From: an uncultured Anaeroplasmataceae bacterium | GTDB taxonomy: Bacteria; Bacillota_I; Bacilli_A; Acholeplasmatales; Anaeroplasmataceae | Assembly: GCA_949840955.1 (NCBI GenBank) | Contig: CATKXV010000011.1 | Span: 1-57,866 of the forward strand | Direction: 5' to 3' | DNA: 57,866 bases | Shown: in pieces, positions 17,873 through 27,783 of the stretch | How positions within the stretch are numbered: position 1 is the stretch's first letter | How the letters are laid out: every line of letters starts with the position of its first letter | Notes under the pieces: model-generated | What the model saw: only the letters and a program-made list of their open reading frames with translations | Database searches by the model: none | Told to the model about the DNA's origin: nothing | Made by a program: the position numbers and the translations under genes

Positions 17873-20800
17873 ATGGCAAATAAAGGCTTAAAAGGCCATA
17901 CCAAACAAATCAGTCAAACGATAGGAGAAGTTGCAAAGGTATCCGTGAATGTGAACAAAACGGATGCCAATATGCATATCCTAATCCCACTGTTTCAAAC
18001 GTTAGGACCTAACCCAATGGATTTGAGTTTAATATGGAATTATCAGGATAGAGATAGATTCGGTTTTTTTGGAAAAGGATGTAATATAAATACCTATCGA
18101 GATTTTTCAGATAATGAGAATTATATTAGTGTAAAAGAAGCAGATGGAAGCTACTTATCCTATTGGGATGAGAAAGGATTTGATGATTTTACATCAGATG
18201 AGAATAATATAACCATAGTAAAAAATACAATATTAGTTCCTGGAGATAGTGATGAATATACCTATGAATTTAAAGATCAACAAGGAAATACAATTCATTA
18301 TGATAATGGAAATACTTATTTTCCTACTAGTATAAATTATGTTAATGGGGAAAAGACAACGTTTAATGGCATCAATATGGATAATGGTAGAGGTGCTAAG
18401 GTAAACTTTACAGAGTCAAATCGAGTTATGTCTAAAACCACTTATACTCAAGATGGAACAACATTATACTATGTGGATTTTACATATGATTCTAATCAAA
18501 GAATAACAGCTGTAAAGCACTTTAAGGAATCTAAACTTGTAAAGCATCTATCTATTTCTTATGGAACAAATGAAATTACTGTTAAGGATGAAGTATCAAA
18601 GGATTATGCGAAATATACATTCAGTGGAAACTGTGTTACTAAAATCGTAGAGGTACTCAACAATAATTTAGAGAACGCAGTAGAGACTTCTATTTCTTAT
18701 GAGGATAGAAGAACTATTCTTACAGATAATGATGGAAGAAAGGTGTATATTTACTTTGATAATAATAATTTCCCATTATTTGAAATAGATGAAGATGGAA
18801 ACGCAGTAGAAACAGAATATGATGCAACTACAAAGAAGTTAACAGCAAAAAGCTCAACAATCCCAACTAAGAAAAAACTGGAGAATTTATGTACTATCAA
18901 TATTGGTAATTTTTCAAAAGATAGCGGAATTTCCACATCAGTTGTTTCTATTAATGATGCAGTCTTATCAGGGGTATTAGGAACAGTATATAAAGTTAGT
19001 GGTACAGGAAGTATGCAATATACTTATACAACACAAGGCCTTGGAAGCGACACTATTATGGCAGTTATTTGGGGTAGACAAAAAAAGGGATATACAAGTT
19101 CATCTAAGGTAAAAGTAACTTTAACAGCAGATGGAAGCGATTCAGATGAATTTAAGAAAACAGTAGTTGATAATCAATTTGATATGATGACATTAGGTGT
19201 TAATGCGATTAAGAGTTATTCCAAAATCACTCTTACTATAACATTAACTGGAAATACAGAAATAGAAATTGGTGGAATTCAACTTTTAAAAAAAGACTTT
19301 GGAGCGTTTTATCAATATGACGTAAATGGAAATGTAATTAGTGCAGAGAGTGGAACAGGGACAGTGTCCAATACCTATAATTCAAAGGGACTACAAGAAA
19401 GGTCAGTAGGGAAAGATTCTACACTTTACAATTTTCGATATGATGAAAAAGGAAATATGATATCTGCCCAAACTGGTTATGGAGCAAAGATTGAAAATAC
19501 CTATGATTCCTACAATAACATCACAAAAAACTTGGTGTCTAATATGGTAGGAACAAAGAGATTAGAGACAACAAAGACATATGAGAAGGGTAGGTTTATT
19601 ACGAGTGAAACAGATGAACTTGGAAATACTACGAGTTATACTTATGATTCCTTTGGTAAAATTAAAAAGATTACAGATGCCTTAAATCATATAACAGAAT
19701 ATAGTTATGATGCATTTGATAACTTAACAAAAATTCTATTGAATCATTCTGTTTCTGCTAGTTATACCTATGATGCACAAAACAAATTCAAAACTGCTAC
19801 ACTACCTAATGGAACAATCTACAGTTTTGGCTATGATGCTAATAATAATCTGAATACTGTATCTATGAACGGAGTATTGATTGTATCATTTACATATGAT
19901 TTAAAAACAGGATTAATCACAAATCAAAAATATGGTTCCTCTGGTGATTCCTTTGATTTCATCTATAATGATAAACATAATATAAGTCAAATCAAAATTA
20001 ATGGAGAATTAAAGTATCAATATATGTATGATGATTTTGATCAGTTACTTCAAGTAAAGGATGGAGGAAGTACAGTATTAAAAACGTTCACTTATGATAA
20101 TGATGGCCAAATTACAAAGACTGTTGAAAATGGGGCAACTATAGAATATAACTACAGTAGTTTAGGAGAAGTAAATCAAAGAAAGAGAACTTTAAATTCA
20201 AAATCGATATATGAGTCCTTTGATTCTATATCCAGATCTAAGGGGTTTAGTCCAGATAATTTGATAGGCTTTCTGCAAAATAAAGAGAATTTTTTAGGAA
20301 CTTTATTTAATGGCAGTGCAGAAATTAAAAATAAGAATTATGTTTGTAAACCATACAACTATAAAACGAATGATGTAACTAATCCAAGTTTTACTAGCAA
20401 AAGTAAGCTGACATGTGTAGATTGTAATTTATGGAACCCAATCAGCTATTATCCACCAATGGGAAATTCTTATATTGAGGATTCTGGATGTGTAGGCTTT
20501 TGGTTTTACCCAACGTCTGCTCCAACAGAAAGCGATAAAATGTATCTATTTTGTGTAAAGCATAGAACACTTCCCGATTGTGTTTCTGTATATATGAATA
20601 GCTCAAATAAATTAGTTTTAGAATTAAAAGATGGGAAGAATAATATTATTACTAAAAAAACATATAACGAAGTATCCATTTGTGATTGGAATTTCTTTGG
20701 CTTAAATTTTATGTATCGCGATGATGGTCAAGGCTATGCTAAAATTTTCAGCTATGAATTATATTTGAATGGAAAATGCATTAAAGAAAATTTGGCGGGT

Positions 20801-23188
20801 GTAACAATTCAAACAGGTTCAGCATCAGCATATCATATAGGGTATCGTTTTAATGGGACTAGTGGATTTGATGCTTTAAATACCATAATTACAGCATTAA
20901 TGATAGGATGTAGGTTGCCAATAACAAGCCAGGATATGCAAAATTTTTATAATTATACAAAAGATTATTTGATAGGAGATTCCTATTTAGATGACTTCTC
21001 TGTTGATTTTAGTGCAACAACCACCTATAATTTATCAGAAAATATGCTGAACCAATTTGATATATATCCATTACAAAATGATGTAATGTCCTTAAAGGGA
21101 AAAAAGCCAAAAGGCTTTGATTTAAGATGTGTAAGTAAAACAGATAAGGATAGAACATTTAACTATAATAACCAAATCAAGCGATATGCATATGTAGCTG
21201 ATGGTAATCGATTAGAATATGAGCTGAATTCATCCACAGGAACAATCATGATGAGAACCTACATCAAAGAAAATGCAGATAGACAATATTTGCTAGAATG
21301 TAAGGATAGCTCTGGAAATACAGTAGGATTATATCGAACAGATAGTCATTATTTATTTGTAGAGGTTAACGGTTCATCTACAGCAACAAATTATGTTTTG
21401 GATAATAAAAAATGGCATACTATTGGACTGTCCTTTACCGAAAAAACGATTTCAAACTCCTTAGGAAACGAAAAATATATATCTATAAGAGTATATAAGG
21501 ACGGAAATACAGTAACAATTGATAATACGATTTCTACAAGCTTTGGTAATTTAACAGTATCTATTGGTAGAAAAATTTCCTCTGTAAAAATTGTAAATAA
21601 TTTTGGAGATTATTTAACCTATTACCCATTATTAGGACAAATAGAAATGGTAGCTATTCGAGGCGCATATTGTGAAGTTTCAACATTAAATACGTTATCT
21701 AAGGAGCTTAAATCAGTAACAAAAAGAAATGAATATGATGAACTAGGAATGTTACAGAAAAAGGCTATAAGATATGAGGAAAAGGACATTTTAACAAATA
21801 CCTTTAGCTATAAGAAGAGAAGTTCAAATTCAAGTTGCATTTCAAAACATATAGATACAGAGATAATACAATATGGCTCTACAAAGGCAAATCGAAGCTA
21901 TGGAATCGATGCCTTAGGGAATGTAACATCTGTTACAGATTCTACCTTTGGATCTCATTCATATACATATAATGCAAGAGGCTTCTTAACAAAAGAAGAT
22001 TCCATGGAATATCAATATGATGGTAATGGGAATATCACAAAGGTAGGGAAAAGCACATATACCTATGATACAACTATCAAAGATAGATTAATTAAAGTTG
22101 ATGATAAAGAAATTACCTATGGATCTAATCCACTTAATCCAGAAAGCTATAATGGTTTAGCATATACCTTTGAAGGAAGAAGGTTAACTTCTATAAATGA
22201 AAGAGGAAGCTTTAAGTATTCTTATGAATATAATTCAAATGGATTAAGAATCAGTAAAGAAAAAACTAATTTGAATACAAAGGAATCTAGTAAAACACAT
22301 TACTATTATGATGGAGATAACCTTATCACAGAAATTAATCCAACCTGTAGACTTGATTTCTTATATGATGAAAATAATCAGTTATATGGGTTTATTAAAG
22401 ATAATACAGATAAGTATTTCTATGTAAGAGATTTTATGCAAAACATTTTGGGCATTATAGACAAAACAGGAGGTCTTGTGGTAAAATATGATTATACAGC
22501 TTATGGTATAATCAAAAGCATTACAGGAACACTTTCATCAACAATAGGAAATGAAAATCCATTTCGATATAAGGGATACTATTATGATAAAGAAACTTCT
22601 ATGTATTATTGTAAGAGTAGATATTATGTGCCAGAGTGGTGTAGATGGTTAAATGGAGACCATGTTGGACATTTAAATCCAGAAGATCTTGATGGCTTGA
22701 ATTTGTTCAGTTATTGTGAAAATAATCCTGTTATACTAGTTGATGAAGAAGGAGATTTTGCAATTTCTATTGGTGTTGCTATTGCATTTGGACTTGTTGC
22801 CTTGTTCGCTATGGCCACAGTTGCGATGACTAAGTCAGAAATCTCAAGTGGTTTAACATCAGATATAGAATCTGGACTGAAGTCTTTTGGCGATATTATT
22901 GTCAAATCAGTAACTGAAACAATTGTTATGACTAGTATCCCATATATGCTTACTTTTGTTGCTTTAGACAATGTTATGATGGGCAAGAAACATAAAGAGG
23001 CAGAACATAAAAAGAATTCCCAGCCTCATAACCTGGAAACACATCAAAAAGGACAGGCACGTAAACAAAGGGACAAAGGTGGGGAAAAGGGAGATAAAAG
23101 AAGAAAGAAGAAAAACAAATGGTACACGACTCCTAAGTTTCAGAAAGACTTAAAAAAAATTGTAAATAGTATAGCTAAATTTTTTTAA
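17873..23188 (+). CDS. Rhs/YD-repeat polymorphic toxin with LamG-like inserts
   Basis: This is a 1771-residue Rhs protein. The N terminus (MANKGLKGHTKQ) has no signal peptide or membrane helix. Residues 30-470 are beta-rich with degenerate repeats. YD repeats (SYTYDSFGKI, EYSYDAFDNL, SYTYDAQNKF) fill about 470-770. Two LamG/concanavalin-like modules lie at about 830-1035 and 1090-1280. The Rhs-associated core returns at about 1285-1625 and ends NPFRYKGYYYD...WCRWLNGD...NLFSYCENNP. The last 145 residues are the variable tip: three hydrophobic stretches, then a very basic Lys/Arg/Gly-rich end (NLETHQKGQARKQRDKGG). The tip's enzyme activity is unknown. The first gene after it is the likely immunity gene. 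Confidence 0.92.
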   Translation: MANKGLKGHTKQISQTIGEVAKVSVNVNKTDANMHILIPLFQTLGPNPMDLSLIWNYQDRDRFGFFGKGCNINTYRDFSDNENYISVKEADGSYLSYWDEKGFDDFTSDENNITIVKNTILVPGDSDEYTYEFKDQQGNTIHYDNGNTYFPTSINYVNGEKTTFNGINMDNGRGAKVNFTESNRVMSKTTYTQDGTTLYYVDFTYDSNQRITAVKHFKESKLVKHLSISYGTNEITVKDEVSKDYAKYTFSGNCVTKIVEVLNNNLENAVETSISYEDRRTILTDNDGRKVYIYFDNNNFPLFEIDEDGNAVETEYDATTKKLTAKSSTIPTKKKLENLCTINIGNFSKDSGISTSVVSINDAVLSGVLGTVYKVSGTGSMQYTYTTQGLGSDTIMAVIWGRQKKGYTSSSKVKVTLTADGSDSDEFKKTVVDNQFDMMTLGVNAIKSYSKITLTITLTGNTEIEIGGIQLLKKDFGAFYQYDVNGNVISAESGTGTVSNTYNSKGLQERSVGKDSTLYNFRYDEKGNMISAQTGYGAKIENTYDSYNNITKNLVSNMVGTKRLETTKTYEKGRFITSETDELGNTTSYTYDSFGKIKKITDALNHITEYSYDAFDNLTKILLNHSVSASYTYDAQNKFKTATLPNGTIYSFGYDANNNLNTVSMNGVLIVSFTYDLKTGLITNQKYGSSGDSFDFIYNDKHNISQIKINGELKYQYMYDDFDQLLQVKDGGSTVLKTFTYDNDGQITKTVENGATIEYNYSSLGEVNQRKRTLNSKSIYESFDSISRSKGFSPDNLIGFLQNKENFLGTLFNGSAEIKNKNYVCKPYNYKTNDVTNPSFTSKSKLTCVDCNLWNPISYYPPMGNSYIEDSGCVGFWFYPTSAPTESDKMYLFCVKHRTLPDCVSVYMNSSNKLVLELKDGKNNIITKKTYNEVSICDWNFFGLNFMYRDDGQGYAKIFSYELYLNGKCIKENLAGVTIQTGSASAYHIGYRFNGTSGFDALNTIITALMIGCRLPITSQDMQNFYNYTKDYLIGDSYLDDFSVDFSATTTYNLSENMLNQFDIYPLQNDVMSLKGKKPKGFDLRCVSKTDKDRTFNYNNQIKRYAYVADGNRLEYELNSSTGTIMMRTYIKENADRQYLLECKDSSGNTVGLYRTDSHYLFVEVNGSSTATNYVLDNKKWHTIGLSFTEKTISNSLGNEKYISIRVYKDGNTVTIDNTISTSFGNLTVSIGRKISSVKIVNNFGDYLTYYPLLGQIEMVAIRGAYCEVSTLNTLSKELKSVTKRNEYDELGMLQKKAIRYEEKDILTNTFSYKKRSSNSSCISKHIDTEIIQYGSTKANRSYGIDALGNVTSVTDSTFGSHSYTYNARGFLTKEDSMEYQYDGNGNITKVGKSTYTYDTTIKDRLIKVDDKEITYGSNPLNPESYNGLAYTFEGRRLTSINERGSFKYSYEYNSNGLRISKEKTNLNTKESSKTHYYYDGDNLITEINPTCRLDFLYDENNQLYGFIKDNTDKYFYVRDFMQNILGIIDKTGGLVVKYDYTAYGIIKSITGTLSSTIGNENPFRYKGYYYDKETSMYYCKSRYYVPEWCRWLNGDHVGHLNPEDLDGLNLFSYCENNPVILVDEEGDFAISIGVAIAFGLVALFAMATVAMTKSEISSGLTSDIESGLKSFGDIIVKSVTETIVMTSIPYMLTFVALDNVMMGKKHKEAEHKKNSQPHNLETHQKGQARKQRDKGGEKGDKRRKKKNKWYTTPKFQKDLKKIVNSIAKFF
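22739..22981 (+). repeat. 243-bp repeat, copy in the main Rhs gene
   Basis: This segment encodes the hydrophobic part of the main Rhs tip (DEEGDFAISIGV...NVMM). It matches 28538-28780 with four differences by eye, about 98% identity. The sequences diverge completely right after it, so it marks the boundary at which toxin ends are exchanged. Confidence 0.95.
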
Positions 23189-23206
23189 AAAGTGAGGAAT
23201 AAAGAG

Positions 23207-24100
23207 ATGAAAAAGTATGGAATGTATGAAAGAAAAGATTATTTATATCACTTTCGGCTACAAGAAATTTTTAAGGACTTTAATTACTTTATAGAATTAA
23301 ATAAGAAAAATGAGTGTATAAGAAAATACTTGGTTAGAAACACCAAATTCAAAGAGTTCAAAAAAATAAATAAACAATCGGATTTTGTTGATAAAAGCAG
23401 CTTTGGTTCGGTAGAAGACTTTTTCCAGTATTGTATAGAGACAGCAATGTTTGTAACTCTATATTTGAATCATTATGAAATTTCGGGAATTGTCAATAAT
23501 TTCAGCGATGGTTATATTTTATTAGATACGTTTGAGTTTACAGCTGAACAAAATGGCATTTCTTTGATTCCTCTTTCTGAAGTTGATGATATTAGTTGGG
23601 ATGGTATGCATGAAAAGAAACTTGAAAAGTTTTCAAATTATAAGAAACAGCAATATGATCTAAAGGATATATTGAATTTATGTTCCAACAAAGCAGAAAT
23701 ATGTGAAATATATCGTCAAGGAAATATTAATACCTTTTTGGTTGGTTTGAGCAAAGAACTAAATGAAGATTATTTTTTAATAGAAAGCATAGATCTTTTA
23801 GGAAATCCTAACGGCTATGTTTTAATTCATAAACAATTAGTAGATTATTTTAGTTTTAGAACTAAATACATAAAATTATATCAATTTGGGAAAAGTGAAA
23901 ATGAATGGGAAACACTGGTTTCATTTTTAGAACATTTAAAGAATTCAAAGGAGGAGTTTTTCTTATCAGATTATAAAGGTAAAGAATATTGGGATAATAT
24001 TTTAACTGATTTTAATGACTCATCTATCTTTTTTTGCCAAAATGGTAGAAAAAGGAAACTTTCAATTAAGGAAATTGATGTTATTGATACTCGAAAGTAA
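23207..24100 (+). CDS. Putative immunity protein for the main Rhs tip
   Basis: This 297-residue soluble protein has no recognised domain. ATG at 23207 is preferred over GTG at 23192 because GTGAGG is placed as its ribosome site. A distant paralogue lies at 29756-30655; both share EICEIY / EMCEIY, a YVLIHKQLVDYFSFRTKYI-like stretch, and a C-terminal ILTDFND...KRK...IDT. Each follows a similar basic tip (this one the main Rhs tip, the other a decayed copy). That consistent pairing is why I call it an immunity protein. The interaction itself is inferred. Confidence 0.65.
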   Translation: MKKYGMYERKDYLYHFRLQEIFKDFNYFIELNKKNECIRKYLVRNTKFKEFKKINKQSDFVDKSSFGSVEDFFQYCIETAMFVTLYLNHYEISGIVNNFSDGYILLDTFEFTAEQNGISLIPLSEVDDISWDGMHEKKLEKFSNYKKQQYDLKDILNLCSNKAEICEIYRQGNINTFLVGLSKELNEDYFLIESIDLLGNPNGYVLIHKQLVDYFSFRTKYIKLYQFGKSENEWETLVSFLEHLKNSKEEFFLSDYKGKEYWDNILTDFNDSSIFFCQNGRKRKLSIKEIDVIDTRK

Positions 24101-24250
24101 TTCGACTGTCAAGTTAAAGATATGTTCTAAAATTGTAGAGATAGTAGAAAAATACTTTCCGCTAAGAATAGTTGATTTAATAAAATGATAATCAATTGTG
24201 TTTTTGCCAATTGGTTTTTACATTAAAATAAAAACACATCAGTTAGTTTT
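24101..24250. other. Non-coding gap before orphan tip B
   Basis: AT-rich sequence with no supported gene, hairpin terminator or repeat. It ends exactly where similarity to the Rhs core begins at 24251. Confidence 0.5.
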
Positions 24251-24631
24251 ATAGGAAATACCAATCCATTTAGATACAAAGGATATTACTATGATAGTGA
24301 AACTTTTATGTATTATTGTAAGAGTAGATATTATGTACCGGATTGGTGTAGATGGTTAAACGGGGATAGTGTAAGTTGCTTAACCCCCCAAAACATTAAT
24401 GGATTAAATCTATTTAGCTATTGCTATAATAACCCAGTAATGTACTTTGATCCAAATGGAAATATGCCTAACTGGTTAAAAGTGTTAATTGGTGTGACAG
24501 TTATTGGTCTTGCATTCGCTACGGCGGGGGCAGCTGTAGGAGTAGGTGCCTTAATAGGAGCAGGACTGGGAGTTGCAAGTGGTATTACACTGGATGAAAA
24601 TGAATGGAGACATTTTGTTGAATATTTATAA
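24251..24631 (+). pseudogene. Orphan Rhs core end plus tip B
   Basis: Translation from ATA at 24251 gives IGNTNPFRYKGYYYD and continues through SRYYVPDWCRWLNGD to NLFSYCYNNPVMYFDPNGN, the end of an Rhs core. A different tip follows, made of two glycine/alanine-rich membrane-like stretches and ending GITLDENEWRHFVEYL. There is no start codon or ribosome site in front. It is therefore a displaced 3' end that could only be expressed after recombination with the main Rhs gene. The tip has no basic toxin-like domain and is probably truncated. Confidence 0.85.
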
Positions 24632-24872
24632 TGGCAAAAATAATTTAATGAAATGGGTCAACTCATTGAAATAAATATATTTAAATGTTATTTCGTATAA
24701 TAAAAATATATGTTGGTATTTATAATAAAGTTTATCATTTTTTAAAGGAAGATATCTTATGAAAAGAATAAGAATATTTAAAAATTGGTGTTATCATATG
24801 ATTAATAATGCCATCAAGAAAAAAAATAATAATATGTTGATAATATATTAATATTATATGGAGGGATAAATA
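24632..24872 (+). other. Spacer with a possible 30-residue ORF
   Basis: ATG at 24759 with AAAGGAAG upstream opens a 30-residue basic reading frame to 24851 (begins MKRIRIFKNWCYHM). It may be the remnant of a tip end or a tiny gene. Nothing else is seen here. Confidence 0.3.
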
Positions 24873-25382
24873 GTGAGGAGATATTACAATCTAGCATATT
24901 TTTATATTACTTGTTTTGCAACAGTATTTATATGTTTTAGTATATATTTTATTATTGGTTGTGTAGTTCTATGTAAAGGTAATTTTGATGGAATGATTAT
25001 TATGTGCTTTTCTGCAGGGATTATCTTAATACTATATCTCTTTACTATTTTATTTCCAAACCATTTAATAAGAACATATTATGATAATGAACAAATTAAG
25101 CAAAACTTTCTTTGGAGAAAGAAGAAAATTCAATATAATGATGTTAAAGAAATTTATATAATCAATTCTTATATTTATATTTCATCAAAAAATTATAACC
25201 TTAATTTAGATTCTAAAGAGCCTAAACTTCATAAGATACTTTATAAGACTCTAAAAAATGAGATGTTAGTTATGATTAATTCTCAGGAAGTGAATTTTAT
25301 AAAAAATATTCCATTGGAAAATATACAAATATATATTTTCAAAAATAATATATCTAAAATACTCAATAAATATTTTTCTTGA
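24873..25382 (+). CDS. Two-TM protein with small C-terminal domain, family P copy 1 (putative immunity)
   Basis: This 169-residue protein has two N-terminal transmembrane helices (about 8-33 and 41-62) followed by RTYYDNEQIKQNFLWRKKKIQYNDVKEIYI and a short beta-rich domain resembling a bacterial PH-like fold. It starts with GTG, with GGAGGG about 8 nt upstream. Three related copies follow (25398, 26264, 27293), two of them missing their first helix. Repeated small membrane proteins placed behind displaced Rhs tips are typical of immunity genes. The PH-like assignment is from pattern only. Confidence 0.65.
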   Translation: MRRYYNLAYFYITCFATVFICFSIYFIIGCVVLCKGNFDGMIIMCFSAGIILILYLFTILFPNHLIRTYYDNEQIKQNFLWRKKKIQYNDVKEIYIINSYIYISSKNYNLNLDSKEPKLHKILYKTLKNEMLVMINSQEVNFIKNIPLENIQIYIFKNNISKILNKYFS

Positions 25383-25397
25383 TAGTTGGAGGTTAGT

Positions 25398-25925
25398 ATG
25401 AAAATATATAAAAATGAAGCTACTAAAATAACTAGATTTTATTTTCCATTTTGTACAATTTTATATGCTGTTATTTTTATATTAGTATATATAATTTGGG
25501 ATGAAAATGTAATAGAAAAAATACTATTTTGCTTAATGGTTTTTCTATTACCACTTTTAATTTTTTCTTTGTATATATTCTTACAAAAAGATGCTTTTAT
25601 GACAACATACTATGATGAAAATAAATTAGTACAAAAATTTTTTTGGAAGAAGAAAACATTAAATTATTCAGATATTAAAGAAATATATGTAGTAAACAAC
25701 TATGTTTATTTTACAACAAAACTTTGGAAGTTAGATTTAAAGAAAAACTTTTTTATAAAATATAAAGTATATAGAATTTTAAAAAAAGAAACAATAGTTA
25801 TCATAAATAAACCAGATGCAAACTTTTTAAAGTTTATAGCAAAATACAATATAGAACCTATTGTATTATATGATAGAGGTGGATATGCCGATGTCATAAT
25901 AGATAAACATTTTAATGAAACATAA
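25398..25925 (+). CDS. Two-TM protein, family P copy 2
   Basis: This 175-residue paralogue of the preceding gene also has two helices, then TTYYDENKLVQKFFWKKKTLNYSDIKEIYV and a C-terminal domain ending in ADVIIDKHF. ATG at 25398 is preceded by GGAGG. It lies only 15 nt behind copy 1, so the two are probably cotranscribed. Identity between them is low (perhaps 30%), which fits diverged specificities. Confidence 0.65.
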   Translation: MKIYKNEATKITRFYFPFCTILYAVIFILVYIIWDENVIEKILFCLMVFLLPLLIFSLYIFLQKDAFMTTYYDENKLVQKFFWKKKTLNYSDIKEIYVVNNYVYFTTKLWKLDLKKNFFIKYKVYRILKKETIVIINKPDANFLKFIAKYNIEPIVLYDRGGYADVIIDKHFNET

Positions 25926-26263
25926 ACTCTAAATGAATGTAGATATATTTTTAATTCTTTAAGCAATACGAAATAAATTACTATGATAGAGGATAGACTT
26001 TAGAATAAATAAATGGGTCAAATATTTCAGTGATTGATTCACTTGTTTCATTAGGTACAGACTTATTATAAGGATACCAACTATAGGAGTAGAAATAACT
26101 TGGGGATATGATATGCATTAATAATACAATTAAAAAAATCAAAAATTATCAACTGGTTATTGAAAAATAAAAAGGGGTGAAGTGTATTAATTGATTTAGT
26201 AAAATATATTTCTAAATTAATTGTATACAGATTAATATGAAAAGATAATCCAATTTCCTGTAA
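25926..26263. other. Decayed spacer without a supported gene
   Basis: All frames carry stops. Short similarities to nearby cassette DNA are visible (for example AATGGGTCAA, also near 24650). It is probably worn-down tip or immunity sequence. Confidence 0.5.
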
Positions 26264-26722
26264 TGTTTAGCTGAAATCATATTGGGATGTGTTTTCTATA
26301 ATGGAGATTTAATTGGTACAGTAGTTATGTGTATAACTTTGGCATGTGTTATCTTTATCTCAATTTTATTGCTACTTTTATTACAGAATAATGTTTTTAT
26401 TGTCACTTATTATGATGATGAAAAAATTTTACAAAAATCTTTATGTAAAAGAAAACAAATCAAGTATGAGGATATAAAAGAGATTTATATTTCAGGATCA
26501 TACATTTATTTGACTTCAAAAGTATATAGTTTAAAGTTTGATGAAAAAGAAAAAGGATTTAAACTTCAACGCAAGGTAAATAAGATATTAAAGAATGAAG
26601 TTGCAATTATGATTACATCAAATCCCTTTTTCTTGAAATATATCAATTTAGAAAAAACAAAAGTATATGTATTAAAAAACAGTATTAAGATTACAGTTGA
26701 CAAGTATTTTAAATATTCTTAG
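26264..26722 (+). pseudogene. Family P copy 3, 5'-truncated
   Basis: The frame opens after TAA at 26261. Homology starts at GCVFYNGDLIGTVV, aligned with the end of helix 1 of copy 1, so the first helix and start region are missing. The only early start, TTG at 26282, has no ribosome site. The remaining part (second helix, TYYDDEKILQKSL, C-terminal domain) is intact to KYFKYS. It is nearly identical to copy 4 at 27293-27781. Confidence 0.7.
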
Positions 26723-26807
26723 TAGAAAAGCAAATGCTCATTTTCTTTATAACATATGGGCTTTTGCTTTCTTTACTAATTCATGAAATAATAAGGAGAT
26801 TTTAAAA

Positions 26808-27227
26808 ATGAAGATAAAAACTGGAAAAAGAGGCTTAAATAAAGATGAGTGTTTTTGTGGAAGTGAAAAAGATATTAAAAATATGTTAAGCACACTATCT
26901 TTAGATGACAACTATAGAGCAGTTATTGATATGGGATTATACATTTCAAGGTGTTATGATGGATCAAAACCAATTTTTGAATTTGAATATACATCTTGTA
27001 CGCCTGAAATTATTAGTAAATATCATAACGGACCTGAGCTTTGGTTTAGTTTTTATCCAATTAAGGCAAAAGATGTTACAGAAGAAATTAGGGAAGAATT
27101 TAAACACAAAGTGATTCCGATGGTCAAGCAAGAAATATTATTATGTGTAAAACGTAATAGCGTCATATCATTTAGATCCATTATTAAAGTATCAATAGAA
27201 AATAAAAAGTTAGTAATTAGCCGATAA
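26808..27227 (+). CDS. Putative immunity protein, 139-residue family Q copy 1
   Basis: This soluble 139-residue protein begins with GLNKDECFCGSEKDI and has no membrane helix or recognised catalytic motif. AAGGAGA precedes the ATG. It is nearly identical to the copy at 31315-31734 and related to 27784-28212. All three follow damaged cassette DNA. The conserved LWFSFYPIKAKDVTEEI and a C-terminal alternating beta strand pair suggest a small alpha/beta protein. Immunity is inferred from its position and copy number. The cognate tip may be lost. Confidence 0.6.
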   Translation: MKIKTGKRGLNKDECFCGSEKDIKNMLSTLSLDDNYRAVIDMGLYISRCYDGSKPIFEFEYTSCTPEIISKYHNGPELWFSFYPIKAKDVTEEIREEFKHKVIPMVKQEILLCVKRNSVISFRSIIKVSIENKKLVISR

Positions 27228-27292
27228 ATCAAATAAGTTTTAACATAACCCAAGCACTATTCCCCTGTGAAGGTTTAGATTATGCTATTTAG

Positions 27293-27781
27293 GCAATAAG
27301 TGGTTTTGTAGGAGATTTAATTGGTACAGCAGTTATGTGTATAACTTTGGCGTGTGTTATCTTTATCTCAATTTTATTGCTACTTTTATTACAGAATAAT
27401 GTATTTATTGTTACTTATTATGATGATGAAAAAATATTACAAAAATCTTTTTGTAAAAGAAAAGAAACCAAATATGATGATGTGAAAGAAATTTATATTG
27501 CTGGATCATACTTTTATTTAATTTCAAAAGTATATGATTTAAAGTTTGGAGAGAAAGAAAAAAGATTTAAGCTTCAACGTAAATTAAATGAAATATTCAA
27601 GGATGAAGTTGCAAGTATGATTACATCAAATCCCTTTTTCTTGAAATATATCAATTTAGAAAAAACAAAAGTATATGTATTAAAAAACAGTATTAAGATT
27701 ACAGTTGACAAGTATTTTAAATATATAACATATGGGCTTTCACTTTCTTTGCTAATGCATGAAATAATAAGGAGATATTGA
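27293..27781 (+). pseudogene. Family P copy 4, 5'-truncated and 3'-fused
   Basis: The frame opens after TAG at 27290 and joins the family at GDLIGTAVMCITLACVIF, so the first helix is missing here too. At the 3' end it reads past the KYFKY end of copy 3 into YGLSLSLLMHEIIRRY. A deletion of about 30 bp relative to 26715-26760 removed the original stop and hairpin. It was evidently made by duplication of the 26.3-26.8 kb unit. Confidence 0.7.
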
Positions 27782-27783
27782 AA

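Noticed and set aside
24759-24851. 30-codon ORF as a firm gene
   Set aside because: It has a fair ribosome site but no similarity or context beyond decayed cassette DNA; kept only as a note.
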